From Apostichopus japonicus (taxonomy: Eukaryota > Echinodermata > Holothuroidea > Aspidochirotida > Stichopodidae): 64,000 bases of DNA. Position numbers and translations under genes: made by a program. The notes below the pieces were generated by a model. It did no database searches, was not told the DNA's origin, and saw only the letters and a program-made list of their open reading frames with translations. The stretch spans positions 11,742,484 through 11,806,483 of the forward strand of contig NC_092564.1 of the NCBI RefSeq assembly GCF_037975245.1, given 5' to 3'. Below are positions 41,601 to 55,000 of this stretch, piece after piece (within the stretch, counting starts at the first letter, position 1; each line of letters opens with the position of its first letter).

Positions 41601-44600
41601 ATCACCACGTGGTCTTAGCCATCAGGCTATCAATTGTACTTTCTTGAAGAAAAGTCACATAACATAGAGCCTGGACATGAAAACCAAACGACTTGACCCA
41701 CTCTTGACCCCTGCAACCGTGTGATCCTGATGGGTGGTCAGTCAAGTCTGCATCTCCAATCCCTTTAAATGGGAAAGCCAGCTACACATGATCGGATTTA
41801 TTATGAGGTTTGGTCGCCAAGTGCTGGCAAGTATAGCTTATATGCAAATTAGATTTACAATTGATCAACCTAGGACACCCTTGTAGATGTGTTGTTTTTT
41901 GCAGCAAAAGAACATTAATGATGAGGAATTAATATATTTATAGGTTCTACATATTGTGTTGTGACGAAACCTTTTCCATATGAAATTAGACATATCATCC
42001 AATTTTGGATTTTTGTTTTTACTTTATTAATTATTATCTGATGATCATACGGTTACACTCTCGGTGTTATGGGACTACAATTGACAGTGGATCAAGTTGT
42101 TTAGTTTTCGTACTCACTCTATATCTAAGGTTACGTGACTTTTCCTAAAAAGTAACAATATAAAAGTTGGGGAATGCTGCTGTCATTTGTACCTTCCAGT
42201 TGTTACTGCATTATAGCAGTCCAATTATTCCAAATGTCTTTATAAAGGACAAGTCTTACATAAACAGACCGTTGGTTGCAGACAGCCGACAGACTTGAGT
42301 AGCAGTGGAGATAATAAATACTCTGAGGCTCAAGTGCCTCCCTATAACTAGTGGACTGACAAAGACATAACCACACCTCCACCCATAATCCATCTAAATC
42401 TCACATGTTTAATATAAACATTCTAATATTTATGCAATGTACTTTATTATAAACCAGCACTATACACTACTACATGACCCTCAAGTTATACCAGACTGTT
42501 GTTGGTTAACCTGTTACCAAGAGAGATGTACTTATTACAGTATTTAAACGAATCAAAGAATAAACACCAGGGTGAAGTCCAAACCAGAGAGAATATAATA
42601 CACCTGCACACAATACAGATTCTGTTGTATGCAAATTCAACCTCATCCATATTCAGAGCTAAACAAGCATCCCTCCCTTCTACCTCAGTTTCTGGTATTT
42701 TAACCATCATTATATTATCAACTATACCCCCCCCCCACCCCTGGTCCCCCTCCTCCTCAAACCATGCAAAATAGCAGAAGATGAAGTAAAGAAAAGTTGC
42801 TTTCCAATAAAACATTTAACACATTTACAATTGTCCTGCTCAAATACAATTCTGCCTAAACCTCATAACCGCTTACTCCCAGCAATCGATTTCTATCCTC
42901 AAATGTTGATCTAGAAATGTTGAAAGACTTCTCAAGTAACCAAATTTAGTAGGTAAATGTTCAAAGCATGCTTAAATACTCTGAAACACATTAGAGGTAA
43001 AGGACATAGGAAGGTTGGTTTAGAAGTTTTGGAATGAGAGAGAGAGGAAAGGAGGGGTTAAACTCTCATCTGACAAAGAACTTTCTAATTTCATAATACA
43101 ATAGAAAAGAAGTAACCTCCAACTGTATTCATGCAACTACTCAGTATGAATAATTAATATCCAATTATGTTAATCATTTCATATGCAATAGGAACACAAG
43201 ATCCATTTCAAAGAATAATACTTATTATACGGTAAACAATAGCAAACAAATAGGAACATTAATACACAATTAACAAAGCTTATAATCCTCTTTAAGTCAT
43301 TTCATGGTATAACTAGTCTAATATCTCCCTATCACTTCCCTTCATACATTACCAAATTTACAAAAAAACAAAACAAGAAACAACAAAATTACGCAAAATA
43401 TGAACATGGCAGTCAAGCCATTCAATCGATGATACGGAAATTATTGGGTAAAAAGTCTCTGTGAGAGTCAGCCAAATATGATAAATTATCTAAAATATAG
43501 GATATATATGCTGGATATCGTCATGATGAAAGATAAAAAAGTCCTCAGAATCTGTATCCATATTGTCTACCAATAAACATCCAAACAGTGTTGTTTTTAT
43601 GAGTTGTTACTGTCCATTGGCCTGGAATTTCATGAGCAGGGTCCTGACCGGCCACCATGTTATGAAGGCTTATTTCAGTCCCAAGCAGACTCTGTCCTAG
43701 ACATTTGAGCTCGTGTGAGGTGACGGAGCATCTCATCTGAGCACCAAAAAAAGCTGAATGATAGATGTGTGTGGTGCAATCTGAAGGGATGCTAACGTTG
43801 CATACATCAATAAGAAGACCTTCAGTGGCTTTGTTTCAGTCACATTTTACTGAACAAATTTATCAATATTCTGGTTCCTTTAAGTCCAGTCCCTAAAACT
43901 AATTTGTTCTTTTTTAATTGCAATATCCATCAAATTATCAGACATCATACAGTGTTGACTGAGTCATTAAATATGATAAACAAAACAAGTATTTCAATTC
44001 TTTTCTAAGTTTTCTTTCATCAAAACTTCATACACTGTAATAGTAAACACAAAACGAGATTGGCAGGAATAAAAAATTGTTGACTCTGTCCAGTTGCAAC
44101 TCAATAAACATCCACTGTGTTTTTTTATGTCCATGTCAGTATTGGCAGACACGAGATTAGTGAAATCATTAATACTCAAATACATGCATAGCCACTGACT
44201 TCCATCTGGCAATGTGAACAAGTAACAACCTCTTTTACTCTATAAATATCGCATAGCAATCTTCCTTCTTCATCACACCGATACCAGATGCAAAATGTAC
44301 AAGCAGGAATATTATGTACATACAGAACATATGTGCACTAATACAAAATACAACCCATTGTTAAATGACTGGCTATGGTTACAGCTTAATTTCTATAATT
44401 GTCAGATCTGCTTGCAAATAAAACTACTGAGTCAATCTGAGCCATTACTGCTACAACAGACAACTGAAGTATTCTGAAACTCTGTTGTCATTCAGAACAA
44501 AATTTCACTGCTGAAGCTAAAGCAGGCGATCACAATTCTCAGAGCAGAGATACTTACCTAAGCTCCTAGTAGGGTGTAAAGACAAGCAAAAAGTATGTAT

Positions 44601-45630
44601 CTCATGAACATTCATTAACATTCAGTGAAGACTACCTATAAATACTATGCAAACAGGTCATAAACTGTCAAAAATCATCAAAGTTGCATTTAGACCACCT
44701 TTAGCATGTCTGATAGTTTTTTTTTTTCTCTTGTTTTGTCACTTTACATTCACAATAAGGATTTTTTCTTTACACAGACCATGGGATGTACTAAATGATA
44801 AATAAAAAAAATATTTAAAAAAAGAGAGAGAGCAAGATTTGCATTACTGACCGAGTAACCAATCAAACACAAACTTTCTATAAAATCGAACCACATTTAG
44901 AAAACAAGCAAATGTTTACAAAGACTAGACAGGCTACAGTATAATCTGTATGTAAAGAAAGAGTGCAGAAGGCGAGTAATTTATCAGGAAACGCGAGCAG
45001 AAAACCAGACCATTGTCAATGGCGTCAACATCAAGTCTCTTAATTTGACCACATTCGTGAGTGACTGGAACATTTTGAAGTTACGAAGATCTGTGCCCAT
45101 ATGTAAGAAGTTTGGAATAAAAGTGAAAAAGACTTTCTGGTTCACTTAAACTGGAGATGTTGTTCAATTGTTAATATAATCAAAACTAATACATATTAAA
45201 TCATTCCAAAGTCAAACTTTCATTTCAGTACAATCACTAGCAATCTTAATACAATGTAATCTTGTGATCATCAACAACAGCGTTATTCCTGTGCAGTCTC
45301 ACTCTCGGAAGAAAGCTACTCCTGTACTTCTCATCTTCCTTCAACATCCTCCAAGAAGACATCCTCCCAGTGGTGCTTGCTAGAACAACATCTCATTTAC
45401 TGCGCTTTGCGTAACACCTACTTTGCCACCATGACTAGAAAAGCCAACTTGCCAGTATAACGTTAGGAGAGAGGAAAGTGGATTTAGATGAAAATATAGA
45501 GTTGGAGGGGGGAGGGTGACCAACTAACTTTTATTTAGAACCGTGCACTGCACATTAATCTGGGCATCAGACTTCCGGTCACCATCTTACAGCGTCGTAA
45601 CATCACATACTTCACTCGTCCATTTTCCTT
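38619..45630. other. Seven-kilobase stretch without a recognised gene
   Basis: I found no exon with both good splice sites and recognisable protein sequence. The right end (about 44,500-45,630) is likely 3' UTR or downstream sequence of the p24 gene. A short phrase around AAAACCAAACGACTTGA occurs twice (41450 and 41684). Short simple runs (poly-C 39892-39902, poly-T 44715-44730) are scattered through it. The longest open frame (39440-39949) is low complexity. Confidence 0.45.
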
Positions 45631-48600
45631 TTAAATCTTAGTCGATTGCTTTTGCTTGTTGTCTGTAAAGAAACTCCTAAGAACCAAAACCTGAGTTAGT
45701 CCTATCCCGAGGATTAGACAAAACTCTCCCAAGGACCACCACTGAATTTTTTCGTTGAGTCTTTCAGCCCTGGCACGACCTTTGGCCTCCCGTAACCGAT
45801 GGTGCGTCTGATATTCAATGACGGTCTTTAGTGCTTCGTGTATAGTCACACATGATGTCTCCAACTGTGAAAGGACAAACAGAAAAAGAACGTATTTTTA
45901 GGCCTCAGTGTCGTAAAAGTGCAAAGTGCACATTTACAAGGAAAAAAATATTCAGGTGAAAATTTGTTCATATGATGCATCATCAGTGCAAGGTTTGGTT
46001 ATTTTGGGTCAAACAAATTCTTTTCCCTGTGATTTAGCTAATACACACACTCCAATGATGTAGCATCAATGGGGATTTAGCATGTCCATACTACACTGGC
46101 ATGGTGAGTACAGTAGGAAAGATATTTGAAAAAAAATTTCCTTTAAATTTATCCAACATTGAAGCTCAGGATACAGTGGTCTGTAAAATAGTAATTGCAC
46201 ATACAGTTATTAGCTGCTACAAGATCTACCTGTGTTTCAACCACGACAACCACCTATTTTTCTCTCTGAAATTGGGAGGTTGTCGAGCAGCAGCGTGAGG
46301 GTGTGGAGTAGAGGGGAATGAGGAAATTTGATGGAAAGTACACAAATAAAGAAAGATGCTATATAGTGGAAAGAATAAACCACGGCAAATCTTAAACGGT
46401 TTGTGCGATCAACCGAGACCACCAAATTTCTGATCATACAAATTCGCACGAATCTCTCCTACAGTGTTCATACATACCGGTCATTCTTCTTTATTTACCT
46501 ACATGTATTTTTTTCAGACAACCAATTTGTAATTGGACACATCCAAGATGTAAGACCTCTTTGTCCGAGGGACAACCACAAAAATTTGTGAAAAAAATTG
46601 CCTGTAAATCTCTTAAAGAGTTTAATTCTACATTTTAATTTGTGATACCTTTACGCCCTTCTCTAGAACTATTTCCTTTTCATGGAATTGCCTGCTTTAC
46701 CGATATGCTGATTTAAATTTATATAATTAATTATCAAACAATAGAGGACGACAAGAACACACTTACAGTAGTAACTATTAAGGCCTAGATCATATTAAGA
46801 CAGCAATTACCTGTGTCAATACTGTTATGTGGGCTCCAACATCTCTTGCGAAGGGATCTTCTTCACCCTTTATAAAGTCAAAGTAAACCACTTTATGGGT
46901 AAAGGTTGAAAATTCGTTACTAAAGCAGAATTTATATGTTCCCTTCAAATTGGTGGTGTGATCAAAGGCATCATATTGTTTCTTGGTTTCCTTGTAGATG
47001 ACCTGGCCTTTGGGATCCTCTATGAAGACATCAACATCATATTTTCCACCAGAAATGACCTGTAGTAAAACAATTGGAAATACTTCAAATAAAATGAAAA
47101 AGGAACAGCCATCTGTTTTTTTCTTCTGTTTTAAAAACCAAAAGACAAATCAATGATTTCAGTACATTGGTTTTGCCTGGGATGACCATGTTACCAATTG
47201 AGGGAGGGACTTCACCTTTTTTCTTTTTTTTCATTTTTTTTTTTTGTGGGGGGGGGGCGGTTGCATATAAAATGATATAAGTAAGAGGGCTTGATATTTT
47301 GATCCTAGCAGGATCCTCTTCTAAGGTACACTAAGATGAAGACATAGAAAAACATGTACTGCAGGTTAAACATACAGACAAAATAATTAGAACATTGAAC
47401 AATGACAAAGGTACTGTATGAAAACAACAGAACACTGGGAAGTGTGACAAAAAGAAGCAAGAGTTGAATGAGCTACTGGAGATAAAAGAACCAAAGGAGA
47501 TGAACAGAGTAATGAGGCAAATAAGGTCTCCCCATACTAGTGACCTGGCATTGCTAAAATGACGCTTGGATCTGTGGTATCAGTTTTACAGCAAAAACAA
47601 TGAATTTTTCTTGGTTTTATTATACAGTAGCAATTGTAATTATTGGGGTGTATGTTATGGCTGTGTTCATGACGGTTAAACTAGCAACAAAGTCTGCTTA
47701 CATACTGCCTATGTAACAGGAAGGAAAAGCTACATAATAAGTTACATTGATAGGCTTGGTCCTAGCACTAGTAGTAGCCTATAATATATAAATAATGTTG
47801 GGCCTACATAGCTTGACTTTTAAGTTACCTTGCTCTTGTTCCCATAGATGAATGTGCATCGCTAAATAATAAGACTATTCTGGGCAGGTGGTTATTGTTT
47901 ACGATGATGAGATGGACTTTGTTGGGTACAGTAGTTGTTAGCTTTGGGCATGCATCGGGACTAGGGGTTCATCATGTATAAAAATTCTTTAGTTTTTTAC
48001 TAAATAGGGACTTGTGCTTGGGAGGATGTTGTAATGTCTTATTATTTTGAGAATTTAATTCTATATTTTGATTAATAAAAAAAAAAATTATTGGTCTTTG
48101 TTAACTGGCACAACCCTTGCTAAATAAATGCAATATATTTTCTTTCATGAGTGACCTATTAAATCAGCTGTGCTACATATAGGCCTTGAAGGCTTGATGC
48201 AAAATGTAAGGCGATTGCTGCCAGTGGCGGAGCTGGGGGTATTGGTCACGGGGGGGGGGGGATAATGGTCTGTAGGGGCGCTTTCGATACTACTGTATCT
48301 ATGAGGAGTGCCACCACAGGTTGGCGCAGAGCGTACAGACATTTTTTTGAGTAAAGACACTCCCTAGATCACCGGAAATGACCCTTTCCGGGCCTTGCTA
48401 ATTTGCAGATAAACGAAGAATAAATAGGTATCATCGCCATTTTGTCAGAAAATTACACCAACAAAATGTGACAAATGTCAATAGGTATTTGAGAGCACAA
48501 TACAAAAGTCAATAACCGCGAATAGTAAAATGTGGTAAAAAGCTGAAAAGGGCGCCAGCAGTCCATTTGAGTCCATCAGTGGGGGCTTCCGCCCCTTCTG

Positions 48601-49105
48601 ACTGTATGGACGCTCTGCCACTGATTGCTGCAGCATACATTCAAATCAAATGTAGGCTTTGCCATATGTTAGTCCCTATAGGCCTTGACTGCTACACAGC
48701 TAGGAGGCTAAATGAAGTATTGAGTTAGGCCAAACGTTTGGTAGGTAGCGTTAGGCCTGTGTTATAACTTAGTTACTACTTAAGAGTAGACCCAGAGCAG
48801 TAACATAACTGGCCTAACTCAAACGTAGTATTACTCTTAAACCTAGGCTAGGCCTTACTATACGTTAGTCAGAGTCGACATAGTTAAACTGAACTTCATG
48901 TGAATATGCTATTTCTGTGATACTGTAAAGAAAAAATATATACCTGATATTCTAATGTGATTTCCTCGTCCTTGTCAACATCTTCGTAAAAACATTCTTT
49001 TGCATTATCATCAAGTTCGAATGTTAGTTCAATTGCATTAGACAACACTGTCAAACACAGCACCATCAGAAACATCAATATTACAGCATTAGCAGACAAC
49101 GACAT
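45631..49105 (-). CDS. TMED3/7: p24-gamma cargo receptor, TMED3/TMED7-like (3 exons, 214 aa)
   Basis: Exons on the minus strand: 49105-48944, 47059-46811 and 45864-45631, all in phase 0 with GT/AG introns. Residues 1-24 are a signal peptide. Residues 25 to about 125 form a GOLD domain with the paired cysteines of the family (KECFYED and YKFCFSN). Then come a coiled-coil stretch with [20 protein letters not shown], one membrane helix (about 181-201), and the short tail [16 protein letters not shown] with the FF motif used for COPII/COPI binding. The length fits TMED3 (217) and TMED7 (224). Type I p24 proteins cycle between ER and Golgi as cargo receptors. The coiled coil and C-terminal half match the TMED3/TMED7 branch best; an invertebrate gene is probably ancestral to both. 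An upstream in-frame ATG at 49135 would add 10 residues, but the start at 49105 gives the cleaner signal peptide. A MITE (48222-48623) lies in intron 1. Confidence 0.92.
48222..48623 (-). mobile_element. hAT-like MITE, G/C-run family, copy F
   Basis: This 402-bp element starts CAGTGGCGGAGC and ends GCTCTGCCACTG, with perfect flanking repeat ATTGCTGC (48214-48221 and 48624-48631). In reverse complement it matches the fragment at 28688-29052. It carries the core with GCGCCAACCTGTGGTGGC and lies in intron 1 of the p24 gene. Confidence 0.87.
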
Positions 49106-49739
49106 TTTGGTTCGGGGAAGGTCTAACCTCGCCAAAATTCCGATGCAATGAGGAAATTAATGTATCAGTAAAATAATACGCTTTCTTTCTTTATTTCTCC
49201 TCAGTTAAATGTTCATTCAGACCACAGACATAACATTACAACTGACTTAACGTTTTAGGTATACTAAATAACGTTAGGCCCGGTATCCTTGACTCTTTGC
49301 TTGCACAGCAATTGGCCACATTTAGAAACATCCAACTTGATCTTCCACGTAGGTTATATACGGGTATCAGTTTTGAGAATTAGAGATTCGCAAGTATACT
49401 ATACATATACAGATAATGCAGTGCAAGAAATTAATTACTGACAAGCATACCTTGCATTTTCTCATTTTTGAAGCTTGGTTTCATACTTAATAGGGAAAAA
49501 ATAGCGCTTATTTTAAAAAATTAAGTATTTCAATAACTAAATTTAATATAAATGTGTACTTATGATTCAAAAATACGTTTTATGTTGGTTATAAATAATT
49601 ATATTTTTTTTTGTAATTTGTATATCAGATCTTTGTAGCATAATATCTGTGTTTTAGCCTGCACTTCAGCTAACGCAAGCCAACGTGGCTGTGTAGTAGT
49701 AAAGGTGAAAGGTTGCCGAGCTGTATACAACTTACACAA

Positions 49740-50110
49740 GTAAAACAGTTCACACTCGCCTTAGCACATGCTTTCATATAATAATATTGTATCATAATAA
49801 TATAATATAAAATACCCACAATAATATTGTTGCATATAGTATAACCCGTTTCACAGAGTAGAATACAATAATATGATGTCATAACAATATAAGATAAAAC
49901 ATCCACAATAATATTGTTGTACATAGTATTACCAGGGAGTTGTTATGGAAACTTCCTGGTGTTACATGGTGCAATTAATGATAAATTATGATAACAACTA
50001 AATTGTCATAATAATATAAGATAACACATCCACAATAATATTGTTGCATAGTACATGGTACAATCATTTGTTTATTATGATAACAATTATAATGTTAATT
50101 TTTCTTAATA
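49740..50110. repeat. AT-rich imperfect repeat cluster with hairpin
   Basis: The phrase CACAATAATATTGTTG recurs at about 49817, 49900 and 50030, each time preceded by an ATAAGATAA-like word. Between copies two and three, 49931-49960 is a hairpin that starts ACCAGGGAGTTGTTATGGAA and closes TTCCTGGT. The cluster lies upstream of the p24 gene, with no sign of coding. Confidence 0.7.
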
Positions 50111-50181
50111 TTACAGCAGGCCTACAAAAGTATTGTACAGTATACTAGTAAGTGAATCAGCTGTACACGCTGATCCATTAA

Positions 50182-50525
50182 AGGGTGTGAAGACTCGCGC
50201 ACAAAGAAACGTCTCATGCCGGTAATCTGACTTAGTTTCGAATGACTTGTAACAGAAGTGTTATACACCACCATCGATCCCAGAAAATACACACACAGCT
50301 TGCTACCGTTGGTAATTAGACACTAGTGTATAGCCAATACATACAGCTACGGTCAATACCCACAACACAGTGTAATGGACATCTCAGGTCTAGATAAAAG
50401 ATAACAAGGTATCACGTTTCATTGCTGTCTGCATTTTGTAGCGACAAGAAAACTCGACTTGTAAGCAACGGAAAGTTAACTTTCTCAGAGCGTTGCACGC
50501 AGTTTGGGGCGAGTCTTCAATACCT
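50182..50525 (+). mobile_element. TTAA-flanked MITE, copy 2
   Basis: Same family and orientation as 1526-1891: left TTAA at 50178-50181, then AGGGTGTGAAGACTCGCGC. The right end stops around GAGTCTTCAATACC without a clear TTAA, so the end is damaged. Internal identity is high (for example CACCATCGATCCCAGAAAAT). Confidence 0.8.
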
Positions 50526-50959
50526 CCTGCATGCTTGGCAGAAATGACTTTATCTACGGAATTATTGCAAGGGTTTAAACTCCCGGTGTAGGCAATTTTA
50601 CCTGTAATACCCTCACATTCTTCTGCGTTCAGGTAAACTTCCTAAGCTTTGGTTACTGAAATTACTTATGTTTCGTTTATCTTTCGTCTTTAGCTAAGTT
50701 TCATTATAGCAGTAGAAGGAGACACGGTACATGTAATCCCTCCCCAAAGAAACCAAGGAAAAGACAATGACGAATAAAAGAAGAAGGATAAATGATCGCA
50801 AGTATGGGTAAGATCGACGGTGGAAGTTTTATAAATTAAATGGAACTAATTTACTCATAATGTGAATAAAGTAGGAGTGTCTTAGTAGCGGATTGGTCAC
50901 AAACCATTAACCAAATCATATACAGTTTGCATGTTTTGGAAAGATTGATGGCTATCGGC

Positions 50960-51310
50960 ATCGTTGGGGTTGGGGTTAGTATTGGTACCGTACGTATAGA
51001 TATATGTATTGGTAACAGTATTAGCAAAACGGTATAAGTACATATGTATTGGTGTTGATATATTGGTGTTAACATTTGTATTTTGGAATAAGTATTGGTA
51101 ACATTATTAGTAAAACTATATAAGTACGTATTGATATTGATATATTGGTATATTAACATTGGTATTGGTAACAGTATTAGTATAACGGTATAAGTACGCA
51201 TTGATGTTGTTATAATGGTGTCAACATTGGTATTTTGGTATTACTAGTATTGGTAACAGTATTGATATAACGGTATTGGTAAAAGTAGACTATAGTATTA
51301 CCGTATAAGT
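50960..51310 (+). repeat. Degenerate ~80-90 bp tandem repeat rich in GGTATTGGT
   Basis: Three to four loose units read like GTATTGGTAACAGTATTAGT, then AACGGTATAAGTACRTATTG. The peptides encoded on the minus strand (Ile/Leu/Pro/Thr-rich) are by-products. A perfect palindrome, CATGGAGGT-AAA-ACCTCCATG (51322-51342), follows immediately. Confidence 0.7.
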
Positions 51311-51534
51311 ATTAGAAGGATCATGGAGGTAAAACCTCCATGGTAGGGTTACTGTATTGATGTAGGTATTGGTGTTGATAGTGGTGTTGGAATGATATTA
51401 GTTTTTGATACAACATAGTATTGTTGTTGGTACAATATTTCACCATGACCCGGGGAGGCGGTTGGTATTAGTATTAGTGTATATATATATAAGTCGTATG
51501 TATGGTGTCGGTATTAGTATTGGTGTTGGTAAAG

Positions 51535-51990
51535 CCGGATCTCGAAAGAAATATACTTTGAACAGACTTTTGTTAATTAAATGGAGGTAAACGACAAAGG
51601 CGAATGAATATATGTAATTGAAATCGTAATGAGTTGTAAAATCCAGAACAGTGAATAAACTTCCAGCCTCCACCGGGATTCGAACCCGGGCCTCCCGCTT
51701 TATATGCGGACACGTACCCTAACAACCATAGGCTATGGACGCTGGTTGTATGTCCAGAGGTTCGAAAACGGTAAGGACTAAGAAAGGTCATAACATCCAT
51801 TGTATGCGTTTGTCACCTGTATCGAACAATATACTAGTTCTGTTTTGGTGACATCTTTGCCTCACTTTAGAGATCAAATATGATTACTCGAAGTCATTTG
51901 TGGTTCCTAAAGCCGGATCTCGAAAGAGATACTTTGAACAGACTTTTGTTAATGAAATGGAGGAAAACGACACGTCAAATGAATATATAT
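51535..51990 (-). mobile_element. tRNA-derived SINE, copy 2, with duplicated tail segment
   Basis: On the minus strand 51735-51660 looks like a tRNA-type head: A-box-like TAGCCTATGGTTGTTAGGG, an anticodon-type stem CCGC/GCGG, and an exact B-box in GGGTTCGAATCCC. The body matches 23640-23975. The phrase AAGCCGGATCTCGAAAG occurs on both sides (51532 and 51911), so the copy is flanked by two versions of the same segment. This suggests a tandem or dimeric SINE structure. Confidence 0.78.
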
Positions 51991-51997
51991 AATTGAA

Positions 51998-52046
51998 GCC
52001 CATGTTTGCCCCTTGTACCTTCCCCCTTCCTTTGGCTACGCCACTG
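51998..52046 (-). mobile_element. Fragment of a CAGTGGCGTAGCC-ended element
   Basis: The plus strand ends TTTGGCTACGCCACTG. Its reverse complement CAGTGGCGTAGCCAAAGG is a typical end of the same G/C-run MITE superfamily. The other end was not found, so only one end of the element remains. Confidence 0.5.
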
Positions 52047-52049
52047 CAC

Positions 52050-55000
52050 CATATTTGACGATAAGGTGGTTGGATGATACAGTCCTATGGCACGGTTTCT
52101 ACCAGAAAAGTTAATGTTGAAGAGTTACATAAAATACTGATGGTTCAACCTCATGAGTATGAAATACTATGCCCAATATGCTTATTATAACTGAAAAATC
52201 TCAACCACCACTATTTCATAATATTATAATGTCACGATATTCCAATATATCACTAAATCAGCCATCATAAGAGTCTTCGGACATGCCAGTTTCACTGAAA
52301 CTTCTATGTATACTATAGGGTTGCAAAATGAAAATTTTTACTCAGTTCGTTATTCGATGGAGCAATTTTGGTCCGACGCCTTAGCTACTATGAGAATACC
52401 CCCTCCCCACCCCCGCCCCATGGCTGTATGTTATTATAATTGTATGAGACTAGTCCTTAGAAAAGCAGACGGATACCACCTTCAACATACGGCTGTAATA
52501 TGACAAGAGCCCAAAATGAGGGCAGCAGATTAAAAATGTTGCTCACATATTACACATCCAGCACTGTTCTGCATAAACGTCAAAACAAATGTTTCGCAAT
52601 CGATCAGAATCAAAACAAACCCAAGTCAGCTGCTTTCAAAACTGATCTAGTCAAGTTAGTGAAGTCTCTTTCGCTAAGCTCTTGCTTCTTTCTCAGGTAT
52701 ATTATCAGCCATATTTAATGAACAACGACTTAAACACAGCTAAGTGAAATCCGCGAGGTAAAATGGTTCATGATTGCAATTTCCCAGAGTTGGGTGATAA
52801 CGCTAGGCCAGCTATACATGTCTTGATATGTGTGTGTGCTCGAACTCCACGTCTTATACGCTGCCGAAGGCGTGTAGCATTCCACCCTCGGGACTGTTTG
52901 GCCCAAATGTGTTATAGTGTTTCGTTAAGTCCTTGGCTTAATCTACTCTCTGACCTTAATAGGTCTTGGCTATACGTTACTGGTTCCATTTCCACTAGTT
53001 CTAGTGATACAAAGTAAGCCTATACGTTAAAGTATGTTTACACTGTTATGCAAATTCAGACCAGGGTACCCAATAAACAATTTAAGTGTCCAGTGTCTTT
53101 GTTGTTGATACTGATAGTGATGCATGAATGTTTAAAACTGTTTTGGGGCAATGAAAGCTATTACCCCACTCAGTATATACATGCTTGAAGTGCAGTTTGG
53201 CCCAGTACGTACATCTATAGATTCTGCAAGTTAAGTACTATAAATCCTTCCCCTAAAAGCCAAAAGTACATGTTTTAATGTGGAACGAATGTACTAGCAA
53301 ACAGTAATAATCGCAAAATTTGACTTTTGCATCAAATTTTCTTTGTCTTTCATTATTTAGAACAATTTGCCAACTTCTTTAGTTACACAGTACGTAGAGC
53401 TAAAAGCTTAGTGCATAGTGTACAGGAACACCGGTGTTCGTACAGTAGGCATATTGTTTCACATTCATTATGAACAAATAGGCAAACACAGTAAACTAAC
53501 CTCATTTGATTTAAACAGGTTTATACAGCAGACATAATACATTTACTGATTGAGAAAAAAAAAAAAAATTGTTGTGATAGGTTGAGTTTAGAACATTTAG
53601 CTGTTGTGACGTTTAAAAGTGTATAAAAGATTGTCTCAAAGTTTGTGCTTTATTGGCCCCAATTATAGCACGCTATAGCCAGGATAATTTTTGGGGTTAC
53701 ATAATCGACCTGCCATGGTTCTAGAATGAATTCTGGCCCTACAATTACTGTAGCTTGCATAGCTTCTTCACACCATGAGGCTCTTTGTGTAAACACTGTA
53801 TGTGGAAATATGTTTATTTCTACAGTTTAATTAATCATACAGCGTTCACACAAGACCTTTCATACAAGAAAAGATATATGGCAGGCGTTGCAGACTAATT
53901 TGTAAAAAGAGGTAATCTTACGACCAAGGCAGGTCGATTACTTAATCTGAAGAAATTTTTCCATGATAGCATAATATAGCTGGGGTCTATACAGCAGACC
54001 TTTAAATGAAGTTATAAAGGATTTTTTGAGATTTCGACCAGCCATTTTCATTGTATAAACAGTCTTGATGGTAACATAGAGTAGGTAAGCCTGCCTCTCC
54101 ATGATTGCATTTTTTTTGGCCATTACTTTGATTGTTAGGCTCATTAATGTTACAGTTGTGAGACTAGATCTGATGTTGCGGTAGTGAAAGTCGCTCTTAC
54201 AATTTAATAGACAAGAAGTTAAGAGAAAAACTGAAAGTAAACATATAGGCCAGACTCAGGTACTGTAACAAATAACAATAAAGAGCCTGATAACCTGAAA
54301 TATATCATTGCCACAAAGGTAGAAAAGATGATGATGAAATTTTCATCCAAATGCATATAGATATAGAGCAACTGAGTTAATGTTAGACTTTGAAGGCTGC
54401 AAACTGTGAATGTTTCTAACTGATTGGTATATACAGTATGCCTAATAAGATGTGATACTAAAGTATCACATCTAAAATCCAGAAATGACTTAACTCTTTC
54501 TTTGTGATCCAGTTGATGTTTTTGACTTCTAATTAAACTTCTCTTTATTAATTTCCCCTCCCCAATGAATTAAAAATAATAATTAAAGTTATTAATGTCA
54601 CTTGTGTTCGACATAGGTGTCAGTCATATTTTGCAAAGCATTCTACTGCAGAAGCAATAACATTTTCCAGTCTGTTATTTCAGTCAACGTTCTGGTACAG
54701 TAGTAATAAGAACTTTGCACACTGTATCTCAGTGAACTTTTATCCCTTGTCGAAGGCTAAAGGAATCCAGGTAATTGTGATGTTGTGTGTGTGTACAGTA
54801 TATGTTGCATACTTGGATTTTCAAAACATGATTACTGAAAAAGTACAGATGGGTTGAACTACACATTCTTCATAAATGGATCCAGCTGAAGGGAATAAAA
54901 ATTACCTTTCCTTTTGATGGATTTTAACGGTCATCTTGCGGTCAACTGAGGCCAAAGTCATACAATCTTGTAAATGTTTGAAACTACCAAAGTAAACTTG

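Noticed and set aside
43545-44221. Two minus-strand frames (43545-43736 and 43994-44221) downstream of the p24 gene
   Set aside because: No splice-site pairing or family similarity; they share only a short AATAAACATCCA-type word.
47280-47340. AGGATCCTGCTAGGATCAAAAT-like word (minus strand), typical of some retroelement 3' regions
   Set aside because: Only a few dozen bases are recognisable, and there is no coding remnant around them.
51660-51735. A genuine tRNA gene on the minus strand
   Set aside because: The head is tRNA-like with a good B-box, but the body and tail repeat at 23640-23975, so it is a SINE.
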